DNA from: [Clostridium] celerecrescens 18A
GTDB lineage: Bacteria > Bacillota > Clostridia > Lachnospirales > Lachnospiraceae
Assembly: GCF_002797975.1 (NCBI RefSeq)
Contig: NZ_PGET01000001.1
Coordinates: forward strand, 1,860,001-1,924,000
Reading direction: 5' to 3'
Length of the DNA: 64,000 nt
Positions 7,442-15,879 of the stretch are shown here, piece by piece. A program made the position numbers and the translations under genes. The notes beneath the pieces are model-generated. The model saw only the letters and a list, made by a program, of their open reading frames with translations. It was not told where the DNA came from and did no database searches. Within the stretch, counting starts at the first letter, position 1. The number at the start of each line of letters is the position of its first letter.

Positions 7442-8083
7442 TCAGTTTTCTGCATCCACCCAGCTTGCCCGCAAAAGCTCCGGGTATGGCTCAAGATGTG
7501 CATAATCATTAAAACGTTCCATTAAAAATCGCCCTGTTTTTTCGTTCCAGTGAACTTCTGTAATGCTGCAGTTTTCAAGGGAATTTCCAAGGAGACGATA
7601 AAATTTCGGTTCCATATGAAGCAATGCCGATGTCACGGAGCGGATCACGCCGCCGTGAGTCACAACAGCTACATTCTGGTAACCGCTTGAGGCTATTTCT
7701 TCAAGGACAGGGATGGCCCGTTTTATTACATCCCCGGCACACTCGCCTCCGGGATAGGGCAAATCCTGTTCCAGCCGTGCCTGTTCTTTCTGAAAATCTC
7801 CGTATATTGCCGCTATCTTCTCATCCGCCATGCCTTCCATATCTCCGAAGGAAATCTCCCTAAGCTCCTGCCTTATGATGTGCTTTGCATTCCAGTACCG
7901 GTTCGCTTCCCTGGCGGTTTCCACCGCCCGGATCAAATGGCTGGAATATACCGCTTCCATGCCTACGGAGGCAAGCCGCTTCCCGACTAAGGCCGACTGG
8001 CGTCGGCCTTCTTCGGCTAGATCCACATCGATATTACAGAGTTTGCTGTTTTGCCGTCCATGGCGAATCAAATAGATATTCAT
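7442..8083 (-). CDS. Histidine phosphatase family protein
   Basis: A 213-residue member of the phosphoglycerate mutase-like branch. The phosphohistidine motif is LIRHG with H8; ISFGDMEG and VVTHGG, carrying the second histidine, are in place. YSSHLIRAVETA is the usual arginine-containing helix. The domain is similar to CobC and broad-specificity sugar phosphatases, but there is no cobalamin gene nearby, so I call only a phosphomonoesterase. It lies downstream of the UPF0210/ACT pair on the minus strand. Its TGA directly abuts the repeat block at 7336-7439. Confidence 0.88.
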   Translation of the reverse strand: MNIYLIRHGRQNSKLCNIDVDLAEEGRRQSALVGKRLASVGMEAVYSSHLIRAVETAREANRYWNAKHIIRQELREISFGDMEGMADEKIAAIYGDFQKEQARLEQDLPYPGGECAGDVIKRAIPVLEEIASSGYQNVAVVTHGGVIRSVTSALLHMEPKFYRLLGNSLENCSITEVHWNEKTGRFLMERFNDYAHLEPYPELLRASWVDAEN

Positions 8084-8109
8084 TCCCTGTATCCCTCCTC
8101 CACCGGTAC

Positions 8110-9474
8110 TTAATTTTTAAAGCTGTGAATAGGCGCCGGGATCCGTCCGCCTCTGGTTACGAATTTCTCGCAGGAGTACTTGCTGACCGGCATAACAGGA
8201 GCATATCCCAATAAACCGCCGAATTCCACCGTCTCTCCCACGGATTTACCAATAACCGGAATAATGCGGACTGCCGTTGTCTTCTGATTTACCATTCCGA
8301 TCGCGGATTCGTCTGCAATAATACCTGCAATGGTAGTGGCAGGTGTGTCTCCAGGAATTGCGATCATATCAAGTCCTACCGAGCATACACAGGTCATTGC
8401 TTCCAGCTTCTCGATATTTAACGCTCCCATGGCTACCGCATCGATCATTCCCTGATCTTCGCTGACCGGAATAAACGCACCGCTTAAACCGCCCACATAG
8501 GAGGAGGCCATTACGCCGCCTTTTTTTACCTGGTCATTTAACAAGGCAAGGGCAGCCGTGGTACCCGGTGCGCCAACCCGTTCCAGGCCGATCTCTTCCA
8601 GGATTTCAGCCACACTGTCACCAACGGCTGGAGTCGGTGCAAGAGATAAATCAATGATACCAAAAGGAACATCCAGCCTTTTTGATGCCTCCTGGGCAAC
8701 CAACTGGCCGACACGGGTTATCTTAAAAGCGGTTTTCTTAATCGTTTCACAGAGAACTTCAAAATCCTTTCCTCTGGCTGCTTCAATGGCGGTCTTAACA
8801 ACCCCAGGACCGCTGACTCCCACATTAATGATGACATCCGCTTCCGTCACCCCGTGGAACGCTCCAGCCATAAAAGGATTATCATCCGGCGCATTGCAGA
8901 ACACCACCAATTTGGCGCAGCCGAGGGAATCAATGTCCCTGGTGGCCTTTGCCGTTTCCACTACGGTCTCTCCCATAAGAGCCACTGCATCCATGTTAAT
9001 GCCTGTCTTTGTGGAACCTACATTGACTGAGCTGCATACACGGTCCGTGCAGGAGAGGGCCTTTGGTATGGAGCAGATCAGATTTTTATCCGCAGCGGTC
9101 ATTCCCTTGCTCACCAGGGCAGAATAGCCGCCAATGAAATTAACGCCCACTTCCTTGGCCGCACGGTCAAGGGTCTGTGCAATGGTTACAAAATCTTCCG
9201 GACTCTTGCAGGCCGCACCGCCGACTATGGCAATGGGAGTTACAGAAATTCTTTTATTTACAATGGGTATTCCAAAATCCTTTTCAATCTCCTTTCCCAC
9301 TGCCACTAGATTTTTTGCAACGGTTGTGATTTTATTATAAATTTTTTCATTCACCGTTTTTAAGTCACTGTCACTGCAGTCAAGAAGGCTGATGCCCATG
9401 GTAATGGTACGTACATCAAGCAGCTCCTGTTCGATCATTTTATTGGTTTCATTAACTTCAAACATATTTAACAT
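8110..9474 (-). CDS. UPF0210 (DUF711, PFL-fold) family protein
   Basis: A 454-residue protein of the UPF0210 family, of uncharacterised function with a fold related to pyruvate formate-lyase. Family hallmarks visible are [13 protein letters not shown] near the N-terminus, [12 protein letters not shown], a [11 protein letters not shown] turn, and [15 protein letters not shown] near the C-terminus. It is preceded by a small ACT-domain gene, a pairing conserved widely in Firmicutes, which suggests that the ACT protein senses an amino acid for this protein. An internal ATG three codons in is an equally plausible start. Function is unknown. Confidence 0.88.
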   Translation of the reverse strand: MLNMFEVNETNKMIEQELLDVRTITMGISLLDCSDSDLKTVNEKIYNKITTVAKNLVAVGKEIEKDFGIPIVNKRISVTPIAIVGGAACKSPEDFVTIAQTLDRAAKEVGVNFIGGYSALVSKGMTAADKNLICSIPKALSCTDRVCSSVNVGSTKTGINMDAVALMGETVVETAKATRDIDSLGCAKLVVFCNAPDDNPFMAGAFHGVTEADVIINVGVSGPGVVKTAIEAARGKDFEVLCETIKKTAFKITRVGQLVAQEASKRLDVPFGIIDLSLAPTPAVGDSVAEILEEIGLERVGAPGTTAALALLNDQVKKGGVMASSYVGGLSGAFIPVSEDQGMIDAVAMGALNIEKLEAMTCVCSVGLDMIAIPGDTPATTIAGIIADESAIGMVNQKTTAVRIIPVIGKSVGETVEFGGLLGYAPVMPVSKYSCEKFVTRGGRIPAPIHSFKN

Positions 9475-9513
9475 ATCGGGAACCCATCCTTTTCTTATGC
9501 CTTGAACTTGTCA

Positions 9514-9786
9514 TCAGATACGGTGCATGCTGGTAAAAATCTCTTCACGCTGGCATTTTACCTTTACTCCGATTTCATCGCCAATCTGTTCCAGTTCATC
9601 AGCAAGCTCACCGAAAGGCTTCGTTGCATCATTAATATCCACGATCATCATCATGTTAAAGAAGCCCTGGACAATGGTTTGGGAAATATCCAATATGTTC
9701 ACCTGGTTGCCTGCTAAATAAGTACAAATCTTTGCTATGATTCCTACGGTATCTTTTCCAACTACTGTAATAATCGTTTTGTTCAT
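9514..9786 (-). CDS. ACT domain-containing protein (UPF0237)
   Basis: A 90-residue single ACT domain starting MNKTIITVVGKDTVGIIAKI, the beta-alpha-beta opening of the GcvR-like ACT group, with the ligand-binding DxVGI turn. Such free-standing ACT proteins bind small ligands, usually amino acids. It is immediately upstream (in transcription) of the UPF0210 gene, 39 bases apart, and the two are almost always linked. GAGGAG precedes the ATG. Confidence 0.92.
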   Translation of the reverse strand: MNKTIITVVGKDTVGIIAKICTYLAGNQVNILDISQTIVQGFFNMMMIVDINDATKPFGELADELEQIGDEIGVKVKCQREEIFTSMHRI

Positions 9787-9813
9787 TATGTTTCTCCTCT
9801 TTCATTAGATTAT

Positions 9814-9836
9814 ATCATGGACCTGCAGTTCATGAT
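9814..9836. other. Imperfect 23 bp palindrome between walJ-like and ACT genes
   Basis: ATCATGGAC and TTCATGAT pair around a central CTGCAG, with one G-T wobble. There is no T-run, so it is not an obvious terminator. It could be a processing site or operator; role unknown. Confidence 0.4.
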
Positions 9837-9890
9837 CAACATTCAACCTTCGTGCCGATGAGCAAGTTCATCTTCGCTCTCCTGCGCTCA

Positions 9891-10688
9891 TTATATCGTA
9901 ATAATCTCTGACATCTGATCCCTTTTTGCAACCGTTATGGAAAAATCAGATGCCTTAAATGGATTATCTCCTTCTGTGATCTCAAGCCTTACCGTTTCAT
10001 AAGCAAGCTCTTCATAATTGTTCTCCTTGCTTAAGTGGCCCAGCAAAATCTTCTTTAAGTTTTCATGAAGAATACAGCACAAAAGCCGTCCCGCGTTCTC
10101 ATTGGAAAGGTGTCCGTGATCTCCCAGGATCCTGCGTTTCAGATAGTAGGGATAAGGCCCTGCCTGCAGCATATTCACATCGTGATTGGACTCGATCAGC
10201 ACCGCATCAAGTCCTTGAAGATGCTCAATAATATACTGGTCGTAATGCCCCATATCTGTGGCAACCGCAACAGACCTGCGGCCATGCTGGATCCGGTAAG
10301 CCACCGGCTTCACCGCATCGTGATCAATGGAAAAAGGCTTTACTTCCAGATCCCCAACATTAAAATCAACATCAGGCCTGATGGCACAAAATAATTCCCT
10401 GGGGTATTCCCCTAAATACTTCTGTTTTGATATCTCCTCCAGGGTTTCCCTGGTCCCATAAATAGGAACCCCATATTTCCTGGCCAGAACTCCCAGTCCT
10501 TTTGTATGGTCGGAGTGTTCATGGGTAATGACGATTCCAGTCAGTTCACTGCCCTTTACTCCTATTTCATTTAATCCTTGTTCGATCCGCTTGTTGCTTA
10601 TCCCGGCATCCACCAGGATATGCGTGGTATCGGAGCCCACATAAATGCAGTTTCCGCTGCTTCCGCTTGCAATACTTACCAATCTCAT
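9891..10688 (-). CDS. MBL-fold metallohydrolase, WalJ/YycJ-like
   Basis: A 265-residue metallo-beta-lactamase-fold protein. The metal-binding motif HEHSDH (residues about 56-61) is intact. The start MRLVSIASGSSGNCIYV and the later AVATDMGHYD and ESNHDVNML match the YycJ/WalJ group. In Bacillus that protein is linked to the WalRK cell-wall regulon and to DNA mismatch repair exonuclease activity. Here it is not next to walRK but lies downstream of coaE and polA, which mildly favours a DNA role. The Shine-Dalgarno sequence (AGAGGAAA) is the end of an intergenic repeat copy at 10689-10762. Confidence 0.87.
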   Translation of the reverse strand: MRLVSIASGSSGNCIYVGSDTTHILVDAGISNKRIEQGLNEIGVKGSELTGIVITHEHSDHTKGLGVLARKYGVPIYGTRETLEEISKQKYLGEYPRELFCAIRPDVDFNVGDLEVKPFSIDHDAVKPVAYRIQHGRRSVAVATDMGHYDQYIIEHLQGLDAVLIESNHDVNMLQAGPYPYYLKRRILGDHGHLSNENAGRLLCCILHENLKKILLGHLSKENNYEELAYETVRLEITEGDNPFKASDFSITVAKRDQMSEIITI

Positions 10689-10762
10689 ATTTTCCTCTTT
10701 TCAGCCCTGCATTCCGGATGATCCCCCCGCTTTTCCGGGTGTAATGAGATACCCGCAGGGTA
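10689..10762 (-). repeat. Diverged copy of the intergenic repeat between coaE and walJ-like gene
   Basis: It contains ATACCCGCAGGGTAT, a CCCCCCGCTTTTCCGGGTG hairpin and the TTTCCTCTTTT end also seen at polA. On the minus strand it starts at the TAA of coaE and ends in the Shine-Dalgarno sequence of the next gene. It is longer than the other units because of an insertion in the middle. Confidence 0.7.
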
Positions 10763-11359
10763 TTACCCTCTGCTTTTCAATAATTCAGCCAGCTGTTGCT
10801 TTACCTCCTCCATGGAACCGTTATTTTCAATCACCCGCGTACAGCGGTTTAAAAACTCAGCTTCAGAGGCCTGACTCGCTATGATACGCTCCGAATGCTC
10901 TCTCGTATAGCTCCTGGTTTCCGCCAAACGGCGGATCCGGTTCTCCTTTGATGCATGGACGTACCACATCTCATCCCAGCTGTCATCCATATTTTCATTC
11001 ATAATTGCAAATTCTACCACAATAAGCCCTGCTTGGGAAGCAGAAATTTTATCCTCAATGGTTTTCCATACCATAGGGTGAATGATTCCATCTACGGTTT
11101 TCCTTGCGCTGTCATCCTCAAAGATGCGTGCGGCCAAAGCTTTACGGTCGATGGTTCCATCAGGTTTTAAGAGGTCTTCCCCCAAGGCTGTCTTAACAGC
11201 CAGGTAGCCTTCCTTTCCCGGCTCCATGAGCTCATGGGCCACTTCATCCGCTTTGATTACTTGCGCACCATATTCCTCTTCTAAAATAGAAAGAACCAGA
11301 CTTTTTCCGGCTCCGACCCCTCCGGTCAATCCAATCACTCTCATCCTGTCACCAACCAT
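10763..11359 (-). CDS. coaE: Dephospho-CoA kinase
   Basis: The last enzyme of coenzyme A synthesis phosphorylates the 3'-OH of dephospho-CoA with ATP. The 198-residue protein shows the P-loop GGVGAGKS (residues 13-20), the substrate-binding KADEVAHELM stretch and the lid-region arginines near RLAETRSYTREHSERI. ATG at 11359 has AGGAG at ideal spacing and is preferred over the ATG five codons later. The gene follows polA on the minus strand, the usual Firmicute polA-coaE order. Confidence 0.96.
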   Translation of the reverse strand: MVGDRMRVIGLTGGVGAGKSLVLSILEEEYGAQVIKADEVAHELMEPGKEGYLAVKTALGEDLLKPDGTIDRKALAARIFEDDSARKTVDGIIHPMVWKTIEDKISASQAGLIVVEFAIMNENMDDSWDEMWYVHASKENRIRRLAETRSYTREHSERIIASQASEAEFLNRCTRVIENNGSMEEVKQQLAELLKSRG

Positions 11360-11445
11360 TTATTCTCCTAAAGGCAGCGGCCCAAAAGGACATACCTGGA
11401 TGTCCTTCTGGCGACAGCCTATCAAATACATTGCAGCAAGGTGTT

Positions 11446-13998
11446 TTACTTTGCATCAAACCAGGAGTCTCCTACATTTGCCTCTACCTCAAGGGACACT
11501 GCAAGGTCCGCTGCATGCTTCATTTCTTCCACAAGAAGCTCTTTTACCTTATCAACCTCATCATGATATGCTTCAATGAGAAGCTCATCATGAACCTGAA
11601 GGACGATCCTGGATTTTAATTCCTGCTTTCTTAAAGCATTGTCCACCCGGATCATAGCAATCTTGATAATATCCGCCGCAGTACCCTGGATGGGAGAATT
11701 CATGGCGACCCGCTCTCCAAAGGAGCGCTGCATGAAGTTAGAGGATTTCAGCTCTGGTACGGGACGGCGTCTGCCAAACATACTGACTGCAAACCCCTGT
11801 TCTTTCGCCTCAGACACAAGCCCATCTAAAAACGACTTCACACCCGGATAGGTTTCAAAATATTTACTGATGTATTCCGAAGCCTCTTTTCTGGTGATGC
11901 TTAAGCCCTCACTCAGTCCAAAGGAGCTGATTCCATAAACAATGCCAAAGTTTACGGCCTTTGCGTTCCTTCTCTGAAGAGGCGTCACCTCATTTAGCGG
12001 AACGTGAAACACCTGGGAAGCCGTTATGGCATGGATATCCTCCGCCTGCCGGTAAGCACCGATAAGACGCTGGTCCCCTGACATATGGGCCAGTACTCTC
12101 AGCTCAATCTGAGAATAATCCGCATCAACAAACCGGCATCCCTCCTGAGGTACGAAAACCTTCCTGATTTCCCTTCCCAGCTCCATGCGGACCGGAATGT
12201 TCTGTAAATTAGGTTCTGTGCTGCTGATTCTTCCCGTAGCTGTAATGGTTTGGTTAAAGGTTCCGTGAATCCGCTCATCCGGTCCGATGTAAGCTGCCAG
12301 CCCGTCTGCATAGGTAGAATTCAATTTCGTCAGCTGTCTGTAATCCAGAATCAGGTTGACCGCAGGCCAGTCAGGCGCCAGCTTTTCCAATACATCCGCT
12401 GCCGTTGAATAACCGGTTTTTGTCTTTTTTCCTCCCGGAATCTTCATATGGTCAAAGAGAACCTCTCCTAACTGCTTGGGGGAATTGATATTAAAGGTTT
12501 CTCCCGTTTCTTCATATATCTTCTGCTCAAGCTCTGCAATACGGACCTTTAAACGGTCACCATATTCCTTCAGGCGATCCTTTTCCACGCGGATTCCTGC
12601 TTCTTCCATATGAAAAAGGCTGTAGATCAAAGGCATTTCAATCTCATAAAACAGCTTATCCATACCTGCCTTTTCCAGTGACTCACGAAGCAGGTCATGG
12701 CTTTTTAAGGCAACATAGGATATATAACAGATGCAGGTAACGGCTTTTTCCCTGTTTTCTTCCAGTGCACGCTTAAAGGAGCTTTTTCCTATAAGCTCTG
12801 ATCTAGACGGGGTGGAGAGATCTAAGTAATCCTCCGCCAGATCATTGTATTCATAGGAATCCTTTAACGGGTTTAACAGATATCCGGCGACTCCAGCATC
12901 AAACACCGGTTGTTCCGGCGAAAGCTTTAAAAACGCTAGCTGGCTCTTTAAGTGAAAGACGGTTGTCTGTCCCGCTCTTTTACAGACCTCCTCTGCTTTC
13001 TCTGCCAGATATTGCGGCGTAAGAGTCCCCTGGGGAATGAAGCAGTAGCACTCTGTTTCACTGAGGCAAAGAGACAGGGCTGACACAGCCTTGTCCTCAA
13101 TGACCAGCTGCAGTCCCAACCGACAATCCACTTTGCACTTTAAAAATATTGCTTCAGCTTCTGAAAGGTCTGTAACAGCTTGAAAGCCAGATTCCAGGGA
13201 CGGTTCCTCATCTTCTCCAGGGAAAACGGCTTGGACGAAATCCATATCAATAATTTTCTGAATCTCTGCCTGCTGGAGGGTTTTTGTATAATCCAGACGG
13301 ATATCGCAATCCCTGCGAAGGGCAGCAAGTTCTTCCTTCCGCTTTACTGCTTCCGGATTCCCGGTAAGCGCCTCCCGGATTCTCTGAGACCCTATTTCTT
13401 CTATGTGGTCATAAATATTTTCTACGCTGTGATACTCCCTTATTAACTGACAAGCCATTTTCTCGCCAATCCCCCTTGATCCGGAAAGCGCAAATACTCC
13501 GCCAAGAGACTCCGGCTCCAGGCCAAATTCTTCCCGTATAAGCTCTATGGAATAGGCCTTAAACTCCAGGCCCTCTTCTCTGACAACCGGCATCTTAAGG
13601 GTTACATGTTCTTCCACTGCCTGCAAAAGCCTCCGATCCCCAGACAGGAGCTGTATTTCCCCTTCCTCTTCCAGGCATCTTTTTGCCAAGGAGGCCAGAA
13701 TATCTGCGGAAGTATATCCATTTTTATCCAGAACAGGGATATCCAGGGAAAGCATTGCCTCCCTTAAGCGCTCTTCCTCCGTTAAAAGTCCTTCGTACAC
13801 CGCTGTGTTTTTATACATTTCTTTATGACTTCCTTCTGGTCCGGAATCAAAGGCCACTGCCAGATAGTCCGCTTCTTTTGCCTCTAGAAGCTTCACGATC
13901 AGACTTTGAACCCCTCTCGCTCCATTGGAAGGAAGCCCGTAAAAGGCGTTCCTCAGCATACTGCTTCCATCTACTAAAACAATATTTTTTCTGCTCAT
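11446..13998 (-). CDS. polA: DNA polymerase I with degenerate 5'-nuclease and proofreading domains
   Basis: An 850-residue family A DNA polymerase for repair and Okazaki fragment processing. The polymerase domain looks fully active: motif A DADYSQIEL (about 625), motif B RRNAKAVNFGIVYG (about 676) and motif C VHDE (about 802). The N-terminal 5'-nuclease domain keeps D10, D51, D99 and D121. It has T96 and A98 where E and D belong (GYTSAD against GYEADD) and R123 for the second D of GDKD, and it lacks the DxxDN segment completely (LSGSRGIGEK at 171-180). The 3'-5' exonuclease domain has no DxE motif, as in many Gram-positive PolA. I infer a polymerase-only enzyme. The SD AGAGGAAAC belongs to an upstream repeat. 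Confidence 0.95.
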   Translation of the reverse strand: MSRKNIVLVDGSSMLRNAFYGLPSNGARGVQSLIVKLLEAKEADYLAVAFDSGPEGSHKEMYKNTAVYEGLLTEEERLREAMLSLDIPVLDKNGYTSADILASLAKRCLEEEGEIQLLSGDRRLLQAVEEHVTLKMPVVREEGLEFKAYSIELIREEFGLEPESLGGVFALSGSRGIGEKMACQLIREYHSVENIYDHIEEIGSQRIREALTGNPEAVKRKEELAALRRDCDIRLDYTKTLQQAEIQKIIDMDFVQAVFPGEDEEPSLESGFQAVTDLSEAEAIFLKCKVDCRLGLQLVIEDKAVSALSLCLSETECYCFIPQGTLTPQYLAEKAEEVCKRAGQTTVFHLKSQLAFLKLSPEQPVFDAGVAGYLLNPLKDSYEYNDLAEDYLDLSTPSRSELIGKSSFKRALEENREKAVTCICYISYVALKSHDLLRESLEKAGMDKLFYEIEMPLIYSLFHMEEAGIRVEKDRLKEYGDRLKVRIAELEQKIYEETGETFNINSPKQLGEVLFDHMKIPGGKKTKTGYSTAADVLEKLAPDWPAVNLILDYRQLTKLNSTYADGLAAYIGPDERIHGTFNQTITATGRISSTEPNLQNIPVRMELGREIRKVFVPQEGCRFVDADYSQIELRVLAHMSGDQRLIGAYRQAEDIHAITASQVFHVPLNEVTPLQRRNAKAVNFGIVYGISSFGLSEGLSITRKEASEYISKYFETYPGVKSFLDGLVSEAKEQGFAVSMFGRRRPVPELKSSNFMQRSFGERVAMNSPIQGTAADIIKIAMIRVDNALRKQELKSRIVLQVHDELLIEAYHDEVDKVKELLVEEMKHAADLAVSLEVEANVGDSWFDAK

Positions 13999-14155
13999 GT
14001 TTCCTCTTTCCTGCCCATCTTCTGGGGCATAAAGGTATACCCGCAGGGTGTTTCCTCTTTCCTGCCCATCTTTTGGGGCATAAAGGTATACCCGCAGGGT
14101 ATTTCCTCTTTTCTGCCTATGCTATTGGGTTATAAAGGTATGCCAGTATACCCAT
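13999..14155 (-). repeat. Tandem intergenic repeats (two 51 bp units plus a decayed third) upstream of polA
   Basis: Units at 13999-14049 and 14050-14100 differ by one or two bases. A third, more diverged unit spans about 14101-14155. Each has GCCCATC...GGGGC and GTATACCCGCAGGGT inverted repeats. On the minus strand each unit ends in AAAGAGGAAAC; the last one ends directly before the polA ATG, so the repeat supplies polA's Shine-Dalgarno sequence. Confidence 0.9.
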
Positions 14156-14172
14156 TTAGGTACTCTCTTCCA

Positions 14173-14520
14173 TCATAGTAGGCCCCACTGCAGCCATATC
14201 CGGCATTGCAGTAGGACCGTAAAAAACAGGGCCATTACGCTTACCGTAGCCACCGCATACCTGGCAATTTTAATACACCGTATAACCTGAAGCCTTTGTC
14301 GGGACTGTTCTAAGGCTGCCTCCAGCGCTCCTTTTATATTATAATTCCCCGTTTCGGAATCCAGCTGCCTGATTCCCACGTCCACAGTAAAGTATATTTC
14401 CAGTTCCTCCCGGCAATCCAGGCAGGATTCCATATGTTCCAGAAATTCACTCAGCTCTTCGTCTGTCAGTTCATCATTGATGTATGGCATAACAAGACGT
14501 TCTGCTTCCTTACATGTCAT
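14173..14520 (-). CDS. Anti-sigma-factor-like zinc-finger (zf-HC2) membrane protein
   Basis: About 115 residues from ATG 14520. A putative zinc-finger of the zf-HC2 type (HxxxCxxC: H29, C33, C36, with C3 upstream) starts the protein and is the sigma-binding fold of many anti-sigma factors. A middle region rich in E, Q and R follows, then one transmembrane segment (about residues 92-112: VATVSVMALFFTVLL), leaving a very short outside tail. No sigma-70 or ECF gene is adjacent, so the partner is unknown. A longer frame begins at 14583, but GGAGGTG before the 14520 ATG decides the start. It is upstream of polA on the same strand and divergent from tRNA-Leu. Confidence 0.7.
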   Translation of the reverse strand: MTCKEAERLVMPYINDELTDEELSEFLEHMESCLDCREELEIYFTVDVGIRQLDSETGNYNIKGALEAALEQSRQRLQVIRCIKIARYAVATVSVMALFFTVLLQCRIWLQWGLL

Positions 14521-14605
14521 GGTCCAGACACCTCCTTTATTATATCTTTTGTCTATCATACAATATATTTTACTCATTTTCAATTTAATAATCGCAAAAA
14601 AACAC

Positions 14606-14634
14606 TTGCCAAATGGAAAATCCTATGATAAAAT
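14606..14634 (+). promoter_or_regulatory. Promoter of tRNA-Leu
   Basis: TTGCCA (14606-14611) and TAAAAT (14629-14634), 17-base spacer, ending about 20 bases before the tRNA 5' end. Confidence 0.75.
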
Positions 14635-14654
14635 AATGAGCGTTGTAAGGAAAG

Positions 14655-14737
14655 GCCGGCATGTCGGAATGGCAGACGAGGCGGACTCAAAATCCGTTGA
14701 TGGCAACATCGTGTGGGTTCAAGTCCCACTGCCGGCA
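14655..14737 (+). tRNA. tRNA-Leu (anticodon CAA)
   Basis: The acceptor stem GCCGGCA pairs with TGCCGGC, discriminator A. The anticodon loop CTCAAAA gives CAA, and a long variable arm typical of class II tRNA-Leu is present, as is the GGTTCAAGTCC T-arm. CCA is not encoded. Confidence 0.96.
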
Positions 14738-14761
14738 CTACACCCTTGGCAGGGAGCAAGG

Positions 14762-14801
14762 CTCTGGAAAGCTGAAAAAGTTCAGTTTTCCAGAGTCTTT
14801 T
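14762..14801 (+). terminator. Terminator after tRNA-Leu
   Basis: A 15 bp stem, CTCTGGAAAGCTGAA with TTCAGTTTTCCAGAG, has an AAAG loop and is followed by TCTTTTCT. Confidence 0.85.
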
Positions 14802-14965
14802 CTCTATTCTGCGGCTAGTACATCTCGCACTTTTCGGCATCTTCTGCAGCACCTTCCTTCCAAAATTTTCCTATATTTTTCTTAATTCGGGGAAAATCAC
14901 GGGCACATCTTCAATATTTGTGATATACTGTAAAAAAATCCGTAAAACTGAAGGGAGGTAATCCT

Positions 14966-15808
14966 ATGAAACGATACAATGTTATCCCAGCCCTTTTCAT
15001 CGGCTGCACCCTGATTTTAAGCGGCTGCGGGCAAAAAAATTATGTTAAAACCGACTTACCAGCCACCTCTGTAGCTGCATCCGGAGAGACCATGTCCGCT
15101 GCCGCAGAAGCATCAGAACCTGTAAAAATTGAAAACCCGGATTCCCAGGCTCAGCAAGAGGAAGCTGTCAAGAACACCTCTGCCGCCGGCATCACTGCTG
15201 CCCTCCACACCTATAAAGAGGGAAAAGTTTCCATTCAGTATCCAGTCGTCTCCGGATTGGAGGATGGGGCTATGGAAGAAAAAATCAATGCTTTGTTAAA
15301 AAGCAATGCCCTTGAGATATTAAAAGCCTATTCCGTCAATGAGGAAAAGGACAGCCTTTCTCTTACAGCAAAAGTAAACTCCGTAGACAGGAAGCGCGTC
15401 ACAGTTGTATACACCGGACTTTTTTCCGGGGACGGCGCGGCGCATCCGGTTAATGTGTTTTTTACCAATACGGTTGATCTGTCCATGGCAAAGGATCTAA
15501 GACTCACGGATTATGTAGATCCCAATGCGCTGGCTGAATACATCCGTTCTGATGACTGTCAGCTCTATGATGCCACTCCTGAACTTACAGAAGCATTGAT
15601 TCCTTATTTGGTTCAAACCAGCCTGGAAACATATACCAAAATGTTCCAAAAAGCGGATTTTCCCATGGAGACAGCATCCTCTGGACATACTCCTGCCTTT
15701 CCGGAATCCTTTAGCTATGAAGACCGCGGTACCATTATTGTTTCCATTCCGGTCCCCCATAGTCTGGGTGATTTTGCGCTGATAAAATATACTCCTGAGA
15801 CAAAATAG
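14966..15808 (+). CDS. Lipoprotein with DUF4163/DUF3298-type (RsiV-like) domain
   Basis: A 280-residue secreted lipoprotein. The signal peptide ends in the lipobox LSGC, with the lipidated cysteine at residue 21. An alanine/serine/glutamate-rich linker (to about residue 75) follows. The rest (YKEGKVSIQYPVVSGLEDG, then a four-stranded pattern ending SIPVPHSLGDFALIKY) resembles the DUF4163-DUF3298 module found in PdaC and in the anti-sigma factor RsiV. No enzyme domain is attached, so it may be a ligand-binding or lysozyme-binding surface protein. GGGAGG precedes the ATG. It stands alone on the plus strand. Confidence 0.75.
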   Translation: MKRYNVIPALFIGCTLILSGCGQKNYVKTDLPATSVAASGETMSAAAEASEPVKIENPDSQAQQEEAVKNTSAAGITAALHTYKEGKVSIQYPVVSGLEDGAMEEKINALLKSNALEILKAYSVNEEKDSLSLTAKVNSVDRKRVTVVYTGLFSGDGAAHPVNVFFTNTVDLSMAKDLRLTDYVDPNALAEYIRSDDCQLYDATPELTEALIPYLVQTSLETYTKMFQKADFPMETASSGHTPAFPESFSYEDRGTIIVSIPVPHSLGDFALIKYTPETK

Positions 15809-15879
15809 GAAAAATAGTTGCCTTTTACTTCGTTCTCTGTTAAAATAGGACGGAAAATAAAAGGAATTGGGGTAGAAAA

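Noticed and set aside
7324..7509. Arginine/lysine-rich frame over the tandem repeats
   Set aside because: It is made of translated copies of the intergenic repeat; similar fake peptides arise wherever the unit occurs.
13999..14155. Tandem repeats as a CRISPR array
   Set aside because: Units are contiguous with no unique spacers and no cas genes are near.
14580..14852. Minus-strand frame of 90 codons over tRNA-Leu
   Set aside because: It is antisense to the tRNA and its terminator.
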